Notes: a model not told the origin generated them from the sequence alone. A stretch of 64,000 bases of DNA from Hyphococcus lacteus (GCF_041058985.1 NZ_JBEHZE010000001.1:1550001-1614000); one strand, 5' to 3'. Counted from the stretch's first letter, positions 1 through 9,007 are shown. Numbers and translations are program-made.

Positions 1-2004
1 CTTCGCCTGATATCCGTAATCAGCATTACCAACCAAGTTCAGGCTACCCGAGACGGGCATTTCAAAATTCGCGCCGACGTTGAATTGGTATTCCGGCGTA
101 CGCTGAATTTGATTGCCGCTATAATCAATACCGCGTAGCGGATCGATATAGTTTTTATATTCGGCATCAAGATATGAACCAGAAGCAAAGAATGTTACAT
201 AGTCGTGAGGTTTTGCTTGGAATTCAGCCTCGACACCTTTGATGGTTGCGTCAGCAGCGTTGGCTACGACCAAAGTTAGATTGACATCATCGAGCAGTTC
301 AACCTGGAGGTCTTTGAAGTCCGTGTAGAATGCCGCGATGTTAAAGCGGACGCGGTTATCTAATAGGTCGGTTTTTAGGCCGGCCTCATATGTCCAGGCT
401 GTTTCTGGCTGGTAAGCCGTCTCTGCGCCAATTTTATTGCCAGCAGCACCTTGCCAGCCACCGCCTTTGAACCCTTTAGCAGCTGAGAGGTACGCGATTT
501 TCCCGTCGCCAAAGCTCCAATCGACGGTCACTTTCGGTGTGAACTCCGACCATTTGTTATTCGTAGAAACTTCGTATGGGCCTAAGAGTGGTGCGGTTGA
601 TAGGATATTATCCATTCCAGCCGGGCCTAAGCTGTATTCGACGGCTTGAACGTCCCAGGTCTTTTTGTCGATTGTGTAACGACCACCGGCTGTAACCGTC
701 AGATCGTCCGTAATGTCGTAAGCAACTTCGCCAAATGCGGCGTAGTTTTTCGAAACGCCAACTTGGAAGAATTCATTGTCGCCATCGAGAATATCGCGCG
801 TGCTTCCGGCGCCGCCTGGCAAGAAAGACGTCGCGAAGTTACGTGACTGGCGACGTGTATTATCGTCAAGATAATACAGTCCGGCGAGCCAACGGAGGCG
901 TTGATCTTGCTCAGAGGCAAAGCGAATTTCTTGAGTTATGCCAGTGTGACGCTCGATCCGCGTAAGTGTAGAATCGGTCAGCGATGGCGGGGAACCGGCA
1001 CCTGCTTGTGTCCAACGCCCGTCGGCATCACCCTTGCGGAAAGCGCCAAGGTAAGTGGCTGTGACAGGGCCCATGTCCCATTCGAAACGCGCGGTGAAGC
1101 CTGCAGTCTCTTTTCGTGCATATTGTTCATATGGGGACTCGTTGGTACGCGGATCTTGTGAAATCAAATTTGGTGTAACCGGACCAAAACCAGGAACAAA
1201 TGGATTGTCGACGGAGTGACGTGATGGGCCACCACCCTCGTCAGTGCTGGCATCTGCGCTGAGGTTTAGCGTCATATTGTCGTTTAGGTTCCACAGTAAC
1301 GACAAGCGCGCGGCGTAGGATTCGAGGTCTTCAAGTTCCTCGTTGCGAACAATATTTTCTGCGTATCCATCGTGACGGTTTTGGTAAAGTGCCAAGCGAA
1401 TAGCAATATTTTCAGTGACAGGGCCGGTTATATGGCCAGACGCGTGAATGGTGTTGTAGTTGCCGTAAGAGACATAACCTGAGCCGCCAAACTCAAATTT
1501 TGGTTTCGCTGTCACGAGGCTAAGTGCACCACCAACAACGTTTTTGCCAAACAGCGTGCCTTGTGGGCCGCGTAATACTTCGAGGCGCTCTAGGTCAAAA
1601 ACCGGGGGAGTGGCAGAGCCACGACGACCAATATAAATTTCGTCAATGAATGTACCAACCGATGCGTCAGCAGTTGCACCGTTGAGGCGTACGGAACCAA
1701 CGCCACGAATGAAGATTTCAGATTCCATGGTGTCTTGCGACTGGTATGTGAAGCTTGGTACACGCCCAGCGATTTGAGAAATATCAGTGATTTGACTTTC
1801 TTTAAGCTGTTCACCGCCGAGTGCCGTGACCGATATCGGCACGTCTTGCAAGTTTTCTTCAACTTTTCGCGCAGTGACGACGATTGTGTCTAGTCCAGCG
1901 CGTGCGCTTGGTTCTGATGTTTGTGCGTGCGCTGCGCCGGAGAGCAGTGCGGCTAATGCGGAGGCCTGCAATAGCGCTGTTTTAGCGTGACGGTTACCGA
2001 TCAT
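1..2004 (-). CDS. TonB-dependent outer-membrane receptor (C-terminus beyond window)
   Basis: The frame stays open from an ATG at 2004 to base 1, giving 668 codons with the C-terminus outside the window. It has an N-terminal signal peptide (hydrophobic stretch ending in GAAHAQ), a TonB-box-like stretch (DTIVVTARK), and a plug domain with VPISVTAL, IFIRGVGS and LRGPQGTLFGKN motifs, followed by beta-barrel-like alternating sequence. Such receptors import large or hydrophobic substrates across the outer membrane using TonB energy. The gene is divergent from the LEH-like gene at 2236, and each gene has its own copy of a shared 18-nt site. By context (thiolases, MFS, LEH-like proteins) the substrate may be a terpenoid, steroid or similar carboxylate; this is inference. 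Confidence 0.93.
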   Translation of the reverse strand, partial: MIGNRHAKTALLQASALAALLSGAAHAQTSEPSARAGLDTIVVTARKVEENLQDVPISVTALGGEQLKESQITDISQIAGRVPSFTYQSQDTMESEIFIRGVGSVRLNGATADASVGTFIDEIYIGRRGSATPPVFDLERLEVLRGPQGTLFGKNVVGGALSLVTAKPKFEFGGSGYVSYGNYNTIHASGHITGPVTENIAIRLALYQNRHDGYAENIVRNEELEDLESYAARLSLLWNLNDNMTLNLSADASTDEGGGPSRHSVDNPFVPGFGPVTPNLISQDPRTNESPYEQYARKETAGFTARFEWDMGPVTATYLGAFRKGDADGRWTQAGAGSPPSLTDSTLTRIERHTGITQEIRFASEQDQRLRWLAGLYYLDDNTRRQSRNFATSFLPGGAGSTRDILDGDNEFFQVGVSKNYAAFGEVAYDITDDLTVTAGGRYTIDKKTWDVQAVEYSLGPAGMDNILSTAPLLGPYEVSTNNKWSEFTPKVTVDWSFGDGKIAYLSAAKGFKGGGWQGAAGNKIGAETAYQPETAWTYEAGLKTDLLDNRVRFNIAAFYTDFKDLQVELLDDVNLTLVVANAADATIKGVEAEFQAKPHDYVTFFASGSYLDAEYKNYIDPLRGIDYSGNQIQRTPEYQFNVGANFEMPVSGSLNLVGNADYGYQAK

Positions 2005-2028
2005 GATTCCTACCCTGTTTATATTTTA

Positions 2029-2054
2029 GACCTAAGTAGGTCCTATTACGCAAG
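2029..2054 (-). promoter_or_regulatory. Operator-like site upstream of the TonB receptor gene
   Basis: Read on the minus strand, CTTGCGTAATAGGACCTA (2054 to 2037) is one of five ungapped 18-nt matches in this catabolic region. Its downstream edge also forms a 6-2-6 inverted repeat, GACCTA-AG-TAGGTC (2029-2042). It starts 24 bases upstream of the receptor ATG. A TetR- or HxlR-type operator is likely; the regulator is not proven. Confidence 0.55.
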
Positions 2055-2153
2055 TTAATGATAAAGTGCCCAGTTTTGTCAATATTTAGTTCTCACTCCT
2101 GATGATATCGGTGTTTCCGGCTTGACATTTTAGCAACATATTGCACCCCTGTG

Positions 2154-2174
2154 CTTGCGTAACAGTACGCATAA
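2154..2174 (+). promoter_or_regulatory. Operator-like dyad upstream of the LEH-like gene
   Basis: CTTGCGTAACAGTACGCA is the most symmetric copy of the shared site: TTGCGTA and TACGCA flank a 4-nt spacer. It lies about 60 bases before the ATG at 2236. With the copy at 2037-2054 it forms an inverted pair (TTACGCAAG ... CTTGCGTAA) across the divergent promoter region. Confidence 0.55.
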
Positions 2175-2235
2175 CCGGATCGAAAACACGATTTAGCTCA
2201 ATAAAATCAACGAAAAATATGAGGAAAACAGCGGA

Positions 2236-2661
2236 ATGACAGCAAAAAGTCTAAATGATGCACAAAAGCTTGCAGTGGCAAAAGTGATGGCTGATGCGTG
2301 GCGCGATAAGGATTGGCGAAAAGTTGGTGATCTGTTTGCGGAAGATGGCGTTCTTCACTCGATGATGGTTGATCCAGTTAAGGGGCGCGAAGAGATATAT
2401 ACGCGAATCGCTGCTATGGGTGCAGGGATCGAGCAAATCCTGTTGGATATCGAGCATATCGGTGTGATCGACGGTCGCGTTTATATCGAGCGCGTCGATC
2501 GTTTTGTTTATAACGGCCACACGGGCAACCTGCCGGTCGTCGGTGTCATAGTATACAATGACGACGGTTTAATTTCTGAATGGCGCGAATATTATGATCG
2601 TACAGAGCTATTAAAAGAGATGGGCGTTGCGGGTGATTTTGACCATGAGACGCGCAATTAA
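2236..2661 (+). CDS. Limonene-1,2-epoxide hydrolase-like (SnoaL/NTF2-fold) protein
   Basis: 141 residues with no signal peptide, the usual size for the LEH/SnoaL-like fold. The family's Arg-x-Asp pair is visible in YIERVD (R86, D88). The WREYYD segment aligns with the LEH WRDYFD motif, but the third catalytic Asp is replaced by Glu (E118). The positions of the LEH Tyr and Asn that hold the water appear changed to Leu and Ser. The fold is therefore clear, while epoxide hydrolysis is doubtful; an isomerase, cyclase or binding role is possible. A close paralogue with a lipoprotein signal lies at 4017. It is convergent with the thiolase gene, with one base between them. Confidence 0.8.
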   Translation: MTAKSLNDAQKLAVAKVMADAWRDKDWRKVGDLFAEDGVLHSMMVDPVKGREEIYTRIAAMGAGIEQILLDIEHIGVIDGRVYIERVDRFVYNGHTGNLPVVGVIVYNDDGLISEWREYYDRTELLKEMGVAGDFDHETRN

Positions 2662-2662
2662 A

Positions 2663-3868
2663 TTATAGACGTTCAACGATTGCGGCGGCGCCGACACCAA
2701 CGCCGCCGGTAGCGACGACAATGCCCATTTTACCGTCTAATCGATCTAGCGAATCGAGCAGCGCCCCAAATAGAATCGCACCGGTGGCACCCATGGGGTG
2801 CCCCATCGCAAGGTGCCCACCATTTATGTTTACCTTATCTATGTCGGGATTGTAGTCGCGCATAAACTTAACTGGCGTGACGGCAAACGCTTCCATGAAC
2901 TCGATGGCGTCCATATCATCTAAGGTTAGTTTCGCATTTTTTAGCACGCGATCCATAGCCCGAAATCCTGCGGTTAATTGCAGTAGGTGATCATCTGCGG
3001 CTTCGGCCACTGCAACAATTCTAGCAATGGGTTTCAGGTCATATCGCTCACCTGTTTCACGGTTGCCCAATAATACAAGCCCGGCTCCGTCAGCGATGGG
3101 AGGGCAGTGGGCGACGGTGTGGCGATGTTCAATGCTTTGTAATTCAGGCATTTTTGAACGGATTATGTCATCAAATCCAGCGTCCCCAAACTGTTGAAAG
3201 ACGGGTTCGAGTTGGGCAAGCTTTGATCCATCGCCGTTGTCGCGAATATTTTCGTCCGCATTGAGGGCTACTGATCCGTCTTCGTGGTGAATAGGTATAA
3301 CCCGCTTTTTATAAAATCCGTTTGCCCATGCCTTCGCCGCTAATTCGTTGGATCGTACGGTGAAGAAATCCATATCGGCGCGCGAAATATCTTCAGTTAC
3401 TGCAAGTAAATCCGCGCCGACACCAACGGGTGCCCAGCCCATCCGATCAGCCAGCGCCATATCAGTGTAATAACTTGCATTGTCGGTTAAAAATCCGACC
3501 TGGGACATCGATTCGACACCACCCGCGAGCGCAACATCATTTTCACCACAAGCGATTCGTCGTGCCGCTGCTGCGACAGCACTCAGACCACCCACGCAAA
3601 AGTTATTAAGACTGAGGGGAGCTACTGTTTCGGGCAGATCCGAAAGTAATTTTGATGCGACGGCAATATGACCGCCTTGCGCTCCGGTTTGGGTAACACA
3701 GCTTAATGTCAGCGAATCGGTGTTCTCGACGAGTGTACCAGCATTTCTCTTGCGGAAGGCGTCAATCAGTTGACTGACGAGAATCGGCGGGGTGACTTCT
3801 GCGAGAGAGCCATCGGAGCGACCACGACCACGCGGACTTCGCACCGCGTCAAAAACTAAAACTTCCAT
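2663..3868 (-). CDS. Thiolase-family enzyme (acetyl-CoA acyltransferase type)
   Basis: 401 residues when started at the internal ATG at 3868 (MEVLVFDAVRSPRGRGR), which has AGGA 10 bases upstream; the frame is open further upstream but that part is not thiolase-like. The nucleophilic Cys is C91 (NNFCVGG), and the His loop is GHPMGATG (H357). The usual C-terminal CxGGG motif that supplies the second catalytic Cys reads ATGGVGVG, so this Cys is missing. Thiolases cleave or form 3-ketoacyl-CoA in beta-oxidation; here the acid/base step may differ. It shares the divergent region with the lipoprotein-LEH/MFS operon. Confidence 0.88.
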   Translation of the reverse strand: MEVLVFDAVRSPRGRGRSDGSLAEVTPPILVSQLIDAFRKRNAGTLVENTDSLTLSCVTQTGAQGGHIAVASKLLSDLPETVAPLSLNNFCVGGLSAVAAAARRIACGENDVALAGGVESMSQVGFLTDNASYYTDMALADRMGWAPVGVGADLLAVTEDISRADMDFFTVRSNELAAKAWANGFYKKRVIPIHHEDGSVALNADENIRDNGDGSKLAQLEPVFQQFGDAGFDDIIRSKMPELQSIEHRHTVAHCPPIADGAGLVLLGNRETGERYDLKPIARIVAVAEAADDHLLQLTAGFRAMDRVLKNAKLTLDDMDAIEFMEAFAVTPVKFMRDYNPDIDKVNINGGHLAMGHPMGATGAILFGALLDSLDRLDGKMGIVVATGGVGVGAAAIVERL

Positions 3869-3981
3869 CAAATGCGAATCCTGACTCTGAAAAATGCAAT
3901 GTGCATTTGCGGTATAATTATTGCGCAAACCCTATTCGAAAAAAGAGGGCTTGACCGCCCGGTGCTTTCTCTATCGTATAG

Positions 3982-3999
3982 CTTGCATTGTCATACCTA
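3982..3999 (+). promoter_or_regulatory. Operator-like site upstream of the LEH-lipoprotein/MFS operon
   Basis: CTTGCATTGTCATACCTA matches the shared 18-nt consensus and ends 17 bases before the ATG at 4017, just upstream of the AAGGAGG ribosome-binding site. Binding here would block transcription or initiation of the operon. Confidence 0.5.
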
Positions 4000-4016
4000 T
4001 CAAGGAGGGAACTTAA

Positions 4017-4532
4017 ATGAACATAACAATACGTCGCCCAGCCCGTGCTTTGGGTCTTTCTCTAGCAGCGTCTTTGGCGCTTGTTGGCTGCTCAGCGGCA
4101 GGTGATGTTAAAGCCGCATCCTCTGATGGCGCAGGCGAAGAAGAGATCGCCGTTGTCATGGATATGGTTGACGCATGGAACAACACCGATTGGGAAAAGG
4201 TTGTAGATCTTTTTGCCGATGACGGTGTTTTGCATTCGATGATGATTGATCCAATTACCGGCAAGGAATCAATTCGTGCCCGCATTAATCACATGGGTGA
4301 AGGTCTGGAATCAATCACTCTGCACATTAAAAATATTGGCGTTGGTGGCAATGTGGTTTTCATCGAGCGTGTCGATGAGTTCGTTTATAACGGCCATGCG
4401 GGCGAAGTGCCTGTTGCGGGCGTCATCGAAATTGTCGATGGCAAAGTTAAAGTTTGGCGTGAATATTATGACCGTGATGAATTGCTCTCTGAGATGGGCG
4501 TAGCGGTCGATTTTGATTCTGAGGCTCGTTAA
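4017..4532 (+). CDS. Lipoprotein with limonene-epoxide-hydrolase-like domain
   Basis: 171 residues. A Sec/lipoprotein signal with lipobox LVGC (Cys25) precedes a short linker and an LEH/SnoaL domain (about 44-171) closely similar to the cytoplasmic protein at 2236. R118-x-D120 are present; the WREYYD motif again has Glu (E149) where LEH has Asp. The start has a strong AGGAGG site. Attachment to a membrane on the periplasmic side suggests it acts on the substrate before uptake across the inner membrane, or binds it. Its stop overlaps the MFS start by one base (TAATG), so the two are probably translationally coupled. Confidence 0.82.
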   Translation: MNITIRRPARALGLSLAASLALVGCSAAGDVKAASSDGAGEEEIAVVMDMVDAWNNTDWEKVVDLFADDGVLHSMMIDPITGKESIRARINHMGEGLESITLHIKNIGVGGNVVFIERVDEFVYNGHAGEVPVAGVIEIVDGKVKVWREYYDRDELLSEMGVAVDFDSEAR

Positions 4533-5896
4533 TGCAATCAGGAATCGCAAGTCCGACTAGTGCAACAATAAACAACCCTGATTACCCGAAACCAACAATT
4601 GCTTGGTTTACGGTTGCTGTGTTGTTTATCGCCTACATTTTTTCGTTCATCGATCGGATGATTATTGGCTTGTTAGTTGAGCCAATGAAGGCGGACTTGC
4701 AGATTTCTGATACGGAAATCAGCCTGTTACAGGGTATGGCCTTTGCGGTCTTTTATACGATTGCGGGAATTCCTATAGGCAGGCTGATTGATCGTTCCTC
4801 ACGTATAAAGATCATTACTGTGGGGGTTTGCCTATGGAGCTTCATGACGATGGTCTGCGGTTTTGCGGGGCAATATTGGCAGTTGTTCTTGGCGCGGATG
4901 GGGGTTGGGGTCGGCGAGGCAACGCTTTCACCCGCCGCTTATTCGATTATTTCAGATAGCTTTGCGCCTAACCGGCTTGGCATGGCAATGGGTGTTTATG
5001 GGCTTGGGTCCGCTGTCGGGGCTGGGTTGGCATTTATTATTGGGGCTGCGGTTATTTCGCTTGTCGCGAGCACTGGCGATGTCAGTCTACCAATCGTTGG
5101 TGATGTACGCGCGTGGCAGGCGGCATTCCTTATTGTAGGGGCACCGGGTTTTCTCGTCGCCGCTGTTCTTATGTTTTTACCAGAACCGGCACGACGTTCA
5201 ACCACTGGCCAGCCTGTGACGACGGCACCTTCAAGTGAAGTTCTTGCGTTTGCCAAAAGCCGCAAGGGTGTGTTGCTTGGAATTTTCTTTGGCGTTGGGT
5301 TTGTCAATTTATCTGTTTTTGCAGCAGTTTCTTGGTTGCCCGTTCTCTATATGCGTACTTACGAACTTGGTTTATCCGAGGCTGGATATATTGCCGGCGG
5401 CGCAATGGTTTTTGCTGGCTTTGTTGGTCTGCTTGGTGGTGGTTGGGTCTGCGATAAGTTGGGCGGCCAAGCGCATCATCGAATGATGGTTTCCGCAGTT
5501 GCAGGTGTTGGCGGCATTATTGGTGGGTTTTTGTTTCCGCTAATGCCCGGGCCTATTGGCGCAACGATATTGTTCATTATATTCTTTATTGCATGCACTA
5601 CCCCCGTCGGTGCAGCGATTTCTGCACTTCAACAGATATCCCCAAATACAATGCGCGCGACATTATCTGCCGCGTACCTATTTGTAGTGAACATCGTCGG
5701 GATGGCGCTCGGCCCTACGGCGACCGCGCTTATCGGCGATACATTCTTCCCGCAGGCTGAGGGAATCCGTTATGCGATGGCAATTGTCGCAGGCTTTGGC
5801 TTTGTTGGTGCGGTTACGTTGTTTTATATGACTGCGCGGCGATTAAAGTCAGATGCCGAGGGGGCTGTTACGCCGGCAAATGCCGCTAGTGCCTAA
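4532..5896 (+). CDS. MFS transporter, spinster-like
   Basis: 454 residues with about 12 hydrophobic membrane segments. The N-terminal SFIDRMIIG and the loop GIPIGRLIDRSSR match the spinster-like MFS proteins that are frequent beside TonB receptors in sphingomonad-type catabolic clusters. It probably carries the substrate, or a product, across the inner membrane. It is cotranscribed with the LEH-like lipoprotein. No terminator is visible after it. Confidence 0.9.
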   Translation: MQSGIASPTSATINNPDYPKPTIAWFTVAVLFIAYIFSFIDRMIIGLLVEPMKADLQISDTEISLLQGMAFAVFYTIAGIPIGRLIDRSSRIKIITVGVCLWSFMTMVCGFAGQYWQLFLARMGVGVGEATLSPAAYSIISDSFAPNRLGMAMGVYGLGSAVGAGLAFIIGAAVISLVASTGDVSLPIVGDVRAWQAAFLIVGAPGFLVAAVLMFLPEPARRSTTGQPVTTAPSSEVLAFAKSRKGVLLGIFFGVGFVNLSVFAAVSWLPVLYMRTYELGLSEAGYIAGGAMVFAGFVGLLGGGWVCDKLGGQAHHRMMVSAVAGVGGIIGGFLFPLMPGPIGATILFIIFFIACTTPVGAAISALQQISPNTMRATLSAAYLFVVNIVGMALGPTATALIGDTFFPQAEGIRYAMAIVAGFGFVGAVTLFYMTARRLKSDAEGAVTPANAASA

Positions 5897-6016
5897 ACCC
5901 TTTGCACCTTCCGGGCGAATCCTGGCGCTGACATATGACGTTGTTTGAGCTTGGGAAAAGAATAGACTAAGACTAATAGGAGTGGCGACTACAATAAACA
6001 TAAGTATGGGCAATAA

Positions 6017-6973
6017 ATGAACCAGCCGAAACTGATAAGAACCTGCTCAATATGGCGGGCACTGGAGGTGATTGGAGATACTTCGGTGCTTCTTATCCTT
6101 GAGTCTATTTGGTTGGGGGCGCATCGATTTGATGAAATTCGTGGCCGAACCGGTCTTCTGAAAGCCCTGCTGAGTGACCGTCTTAAGCGCCTAGTCGCCG
6201 CCCAGGTCCTTGAAAAACGACTCTATAACCATAACCCACCAAGATACGAATATGTGGCAACACAAAAAGGTCGTGACCTTTATTGGACAGCGCTGATGCT
6301 ACTTCGTTGGGAGCGAAACTGGGGTACAAAAGACGGTAAAATTAAAATCGTCCTAAAGCATAAAAAGTGTGGTCATGAATTTGATCCAACACCGCTCTGC
6401 GGAACCTGCAAAGGACCAGCGTTAGCTCGGGAGGTGACCTGGAAAGAAGGACCCGGCGTTGGTTTGATGTCTCCGAAATATAGTCGACGTCGGCAACATC
6501 GAGAAGTGGGTAACGATGAATCTGATGCGACCACATTGATGGAAGATTCAGCTCAACTCATGGGTGATCGTTGGGCGGGGCTTGTCTTACGGTCTATTTT
6601 CACAGGGCTGCGACGCTTTGAAGAAATTCGTAAAGATACGGCCATCGCGACGAATATTCTTTCGGAACGGCTGGCTTGGTTGCTTGAAAAAGACATCATC
6701 ACGCAGCATCAGTATTCGGATGTACCGGTCCGTTATGAATATCGCCTTAGCGAAAAAGGGTTGGACTATTACCCAGCGCTATTGATGCTTCTTCAGTGGG
6801 GAGATAAATATTATGTTTCCCCCGAAGGCCCTCCGCTTTTGTTGACGCATAAGGCATGTGACAAAAAGCTTGATGCAATCGTTGCTTGCTCTCATTGCCA
6901 TGAGGCAATAGCGGCCGAGGATGTTGAGTTTGAGGTTCAAGAATCTAAGAAGGCAACAAAGAAAACCGCTTAG
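6017..6973 (+). CDS. Tandem-domain HxlR-family transcriptional regulator
   Basis: 318 residues built from two HxlR winged-helix units, about 8-100 and 172-265. Each contains a variant of RFDEIRxxT...LSxRLxxLxxxxxxxxxxxxxxPxRYEY. Each is followed by a short Cys-rich tail (HKKCGHEFD..CGTC; HKACDKK..CSHC) that could hold a metal. Classic HxlR proteins are about 110 residues and dimerise; here both DNA-binding units are on one chain, so it may bind as an internal pseudodimer. It lies centrally among the catabolic genes and is the best local candidate to bind the shared 18-nt sites. No clear copy of that site is seen before its own start. Confidence 0.87.
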   Translation: MNQPKLIRTCSIWRALEVIGDTSVLLILESIWLGAHRFDEIRGRTGLLKALLSDRLKRLVAAQVLEKRLYNHNPPRYEYVATQKGRDLYWTALMLLRWERNWGTKDGKIKIVLKHKKCGHEFDPTPLCGTCKGPALAREVTWKEGPGVGLMSPKYSRRRQHREVGNDESDATTLMEDSAQLMGDRWAGLVLRSIFTGLRRFEEIRKDTAIATNILSERLAWLLEKDIITQHQYSDVPVRYEYRLSEKGLDYYPALLMLLQWGDKYYVSPEGPPLLLTHKACDKKLDAIVACSHCHEAIAAEDVEFEVQESKKATKKTA

Positions 6974-6978
6974 ATATA

Positions 6979-6996
6979 CTTTCGTTATCATACCAA
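6979..6996 (+). promoter_or_regulatory. Operator-like site upstream of the SDR operon
   Basis: CTTTCGTTATCATACCAA is a weaker copy of the shared 18-nt site, differing mainly at position 4 and near the end. It is placed 44 bases before the ATG at 7041 in the same orientation as the other copies. Confidence 0.4.
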
Positions 6997-7040
6997 CTCG
7001 ATTAAGATAGCCTCGTTCAATGAACAAAGGGGCTTGTTGA

Positions 7041-7940
7041 ATGAGCGAAACCAAATCCACGGATCAAGGCCGGGTTGCTATTGTTACTGGTGCTGGGAAA
7101 AGTCTTGGTGCTGCCTATGCTCATGCGCTGGGTGCGCGTGGACTGAAGCTTGTTGTCAATAACCGCTGCCGCGAAGGCGAATCGCCATCCGCTGATAAGG
7201 TCGTAGCGGAGCTTCGAGCAAAAGGCGTAGACGCCGTCGCGGAATATTCGGACATCGCTGAGCCGGGCGCTGCGCAAGCTATCGTCCAAAAAGCAATAGA
7301 CCATTTTGGACGTCTTGATGTCGTCGTGTTTAATGCGGGGATTGTTGGTGACGCTGGGTGGTTTGGAAAGTTCGATATCGATAGTTTTCGGTCGGTGATG
7401 GAAATAAACTATTTTGCGAATGTCGCTATCGCGCTTGCAGCATTGCCACATTTAAAAAAATCCGGATCAGGACGATGTATTTTTGTATCTTCTGCAGCCG
7501 GGCAATATGGCGCGCGTGGCCTTGCTCCTTATGCCGGGACGAAAGGAGCATTGACGTCATTTGCCCTGACATTAAGCGACGAACTCAAGCGTTATGGTGT
7601 CGGTGTAAATGTGTTAACGCCATTTGCAGTTACCCAGATGACTGCAAATGATTTTGGTGATGACGGGGCATACGCAAAGCCAGAACATACGGCGCCAGCG
7701 GTTGCATGGATGGCGAGTGCAGATAACCCGATGACCGGTCAGGTTTGGGTTGCTGCCGGTGGACATTATCGTAGAGCAATGTCGGTTGAAACGCTTGGGG
7801 GCAATGGCGAAAACACGCCGGAATGGTTGTCCGAAAATGCGGATGCCATGTCTTCTTTGGATGACCTTAAAACCTTTCCGGGAGCGCAAGAGGCATTCTA
7901 CGATATTTTTTCGGAAGTAATCAGTAAAAAGAATAAATAA
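7041..7940 (+). CDS. Short-chain dehydrogenase/reductase
   Basis: 299 residues, Rossmann fold. The cofactor loop is VTGAGKSLGAAYA, the NAG motif is FNAGIVG, and the catalytic Ser and YxxxK are in FVSSAAG and YAGTK. The first 230 residues resemble the hydroxyacyl-CoA dehydrogenase type of SDR; about 50 more residues follow. It probably oxidises a hydroxyl or reduces a keto group in the degraded substrate. AAAGGGG precedes the start. The DapB-like gene follows 14 bases later on the same strand, so the two form an operon. Confidence 0.9.
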   Translation: MSETKSTDQGRVAIVTGAGKSLGAAYAHALGARGLKLVVNNRCREGESPSADKVVAELRAKGVDAVAEYSDIAEPGAAQAIVQKAIDHFGRLDVVVFNAGIVGDAGWFGKFDIDSFRSVMEINYFANVAIALAALPHLKKSGSGRCIFVSSAAGQYGARGLAPYAGTKGALTSFALTLSDELKRYGVGVNVLTPFAVTQMTANDFGDDGAYAKPEHTAPAVAWMASADNPMTGQVWVAAGGHYRRAMSVETLGGNGENTPEWLSENADAMSSLDDLKTFPGAQEAFYDIFSEVISKKNK

Positions 7941-7954
7941 TAGGAAATTCAGCT

Positions 7955-9007
7955 ATGACATATAAAGTCGTACAGTGGGCTACGGGCGCGATGGGAAAAA
8001 CTTGTATGCGCGGTGTAATCGATCGGCCTGATCTCGAACTGGTCGGGGTTTATGTCTATGGCGACCGAAAAAATGGCCAAGATGTCGGTTCGTTTTTGCG
8101 CCGCGAAGATGTCGGCGTGACAGCAACGAACAATATTGACGAAATTCTCGCGCTTGAGGCGGATGTTGTCATTCATGCCGCGCGCGTTCAGCCGCCTTAC
8201 GACAGTCATGATGCCGATATCTGTCGTTTGCTGGAGGCAGGCATGAATGTGATCTCGATCAATGGCAATACCTTTCCGGGGCATTGGCCGGACGAGCGCC
8301 GCCAGCGCATTGAGATTGCGGGCCGAAAAGGCAATGCAAGTTTCATGGGCGCGGGCTTGAATCCTGGGTTTGCCATCGAAAAATTAACGGCTGCGGCATC
8401 GGGGATTTGTCTTGATGTCACCGGCATTACATTATCAGAGACAGTGCTTTGCCATGAAATGCGTAGCCCGGAATATGTTTTTGATCTTCTGGGTTTTGGA
8501 TCTGAACCGGGCGAGATTGATCCCAACGGAGAAGGTTGGGCACCTGGCGCATTGCTAAATGATATGTTCGAAGAAGTTGTTGCTTGCGTCGCGGATCGGC
8601 TAGGTATTGAGCTTGACAGTATTCGGCGCGATCACCGCATGTTGCCAGCGAAGCAAGACTTGAGCATCGCAGCGGGTAAAATTTCAAAAGGCAAAGTGAG
8701 TCACCTTGATTGGCGCTGGCGCGGCATTGTGGATGATAGAGCCGTTATCAATCTTGAAATTGCGTGGGTGATGGATGGTGAACACCTAAAACTCTCACCG
8801 GATGATTTATGGCGTATAAAAATAGATGGTACACCGACAGTCAATTTGGCGCTGGGCCTTGAAGCAGCTAAGGGCTATACAGGCCGTACATCGGTCGAGC
8901 AATTGGCCGTTGCGGGGGGCGTTCTAAATGCGATCCCCTATGTGGTTGACGCTGCGCCGGGACCGGTCGCAACGCCATTATCCACACCGTGGCGAAAGCC
9001 AGCCTAG
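7955..9007 (+). CDS. DapB-like NAD(P)-dependent dehydrogenase
   Basis: 350 residues. The N-terminal Rossmann motif VVQWATGAMGKTCMRG and the following ELVGVYVY segment match the dihydrodipicolinate-reductase/2,4-diaminopentanoate-dehydrogenase-like family that is common in actinobacterial and alphaproteobacterial lipid-degradation clusters. It is too long and too divergent to be lysine-pathway DapB, and no lysine genes are near. Its substrate is unknown. It ends by sharing a CTAG with the stop of the convergent flavoprotein gene. Confidence 0.8.
   Translation: MTYKVVQWATGAMGKTCMRGVIDRPDLELVGVYVYGDRKNGQDVGSFLRREDVGVTATNNIDEILALEADVVIHAARVQPPYDSHDADICRLLEAGMNVISINGNTFPGHWPDERRQRIEIAGRKGNASFMGAGLNPGFAIEKLTAAASGICLDVTGITLSETVLCHEMRSPEYVFDLLGFGSEPGEIDPNGEGWAPGALLNDMFEEVVACVADRLGIELDSIRRDHRMLPAKQDLSIAAGKISKGKVSHLDWRWRGIVDDRAVINLEIAWVMDGEHLKLSPDDLWRIKIDGTPTVNLALGLEAAKGYTGRTSVEQLAVAGGVLNAIPYVVDAAPGPVATPLSTPWRKPA

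Noticed and set aside
437..1161. Several plus-strand open frames across the first 1.2 kb
   Set aside because: They lie antisense to the TonB receptor gene, whose frame is continuous and has clear plug motifs.
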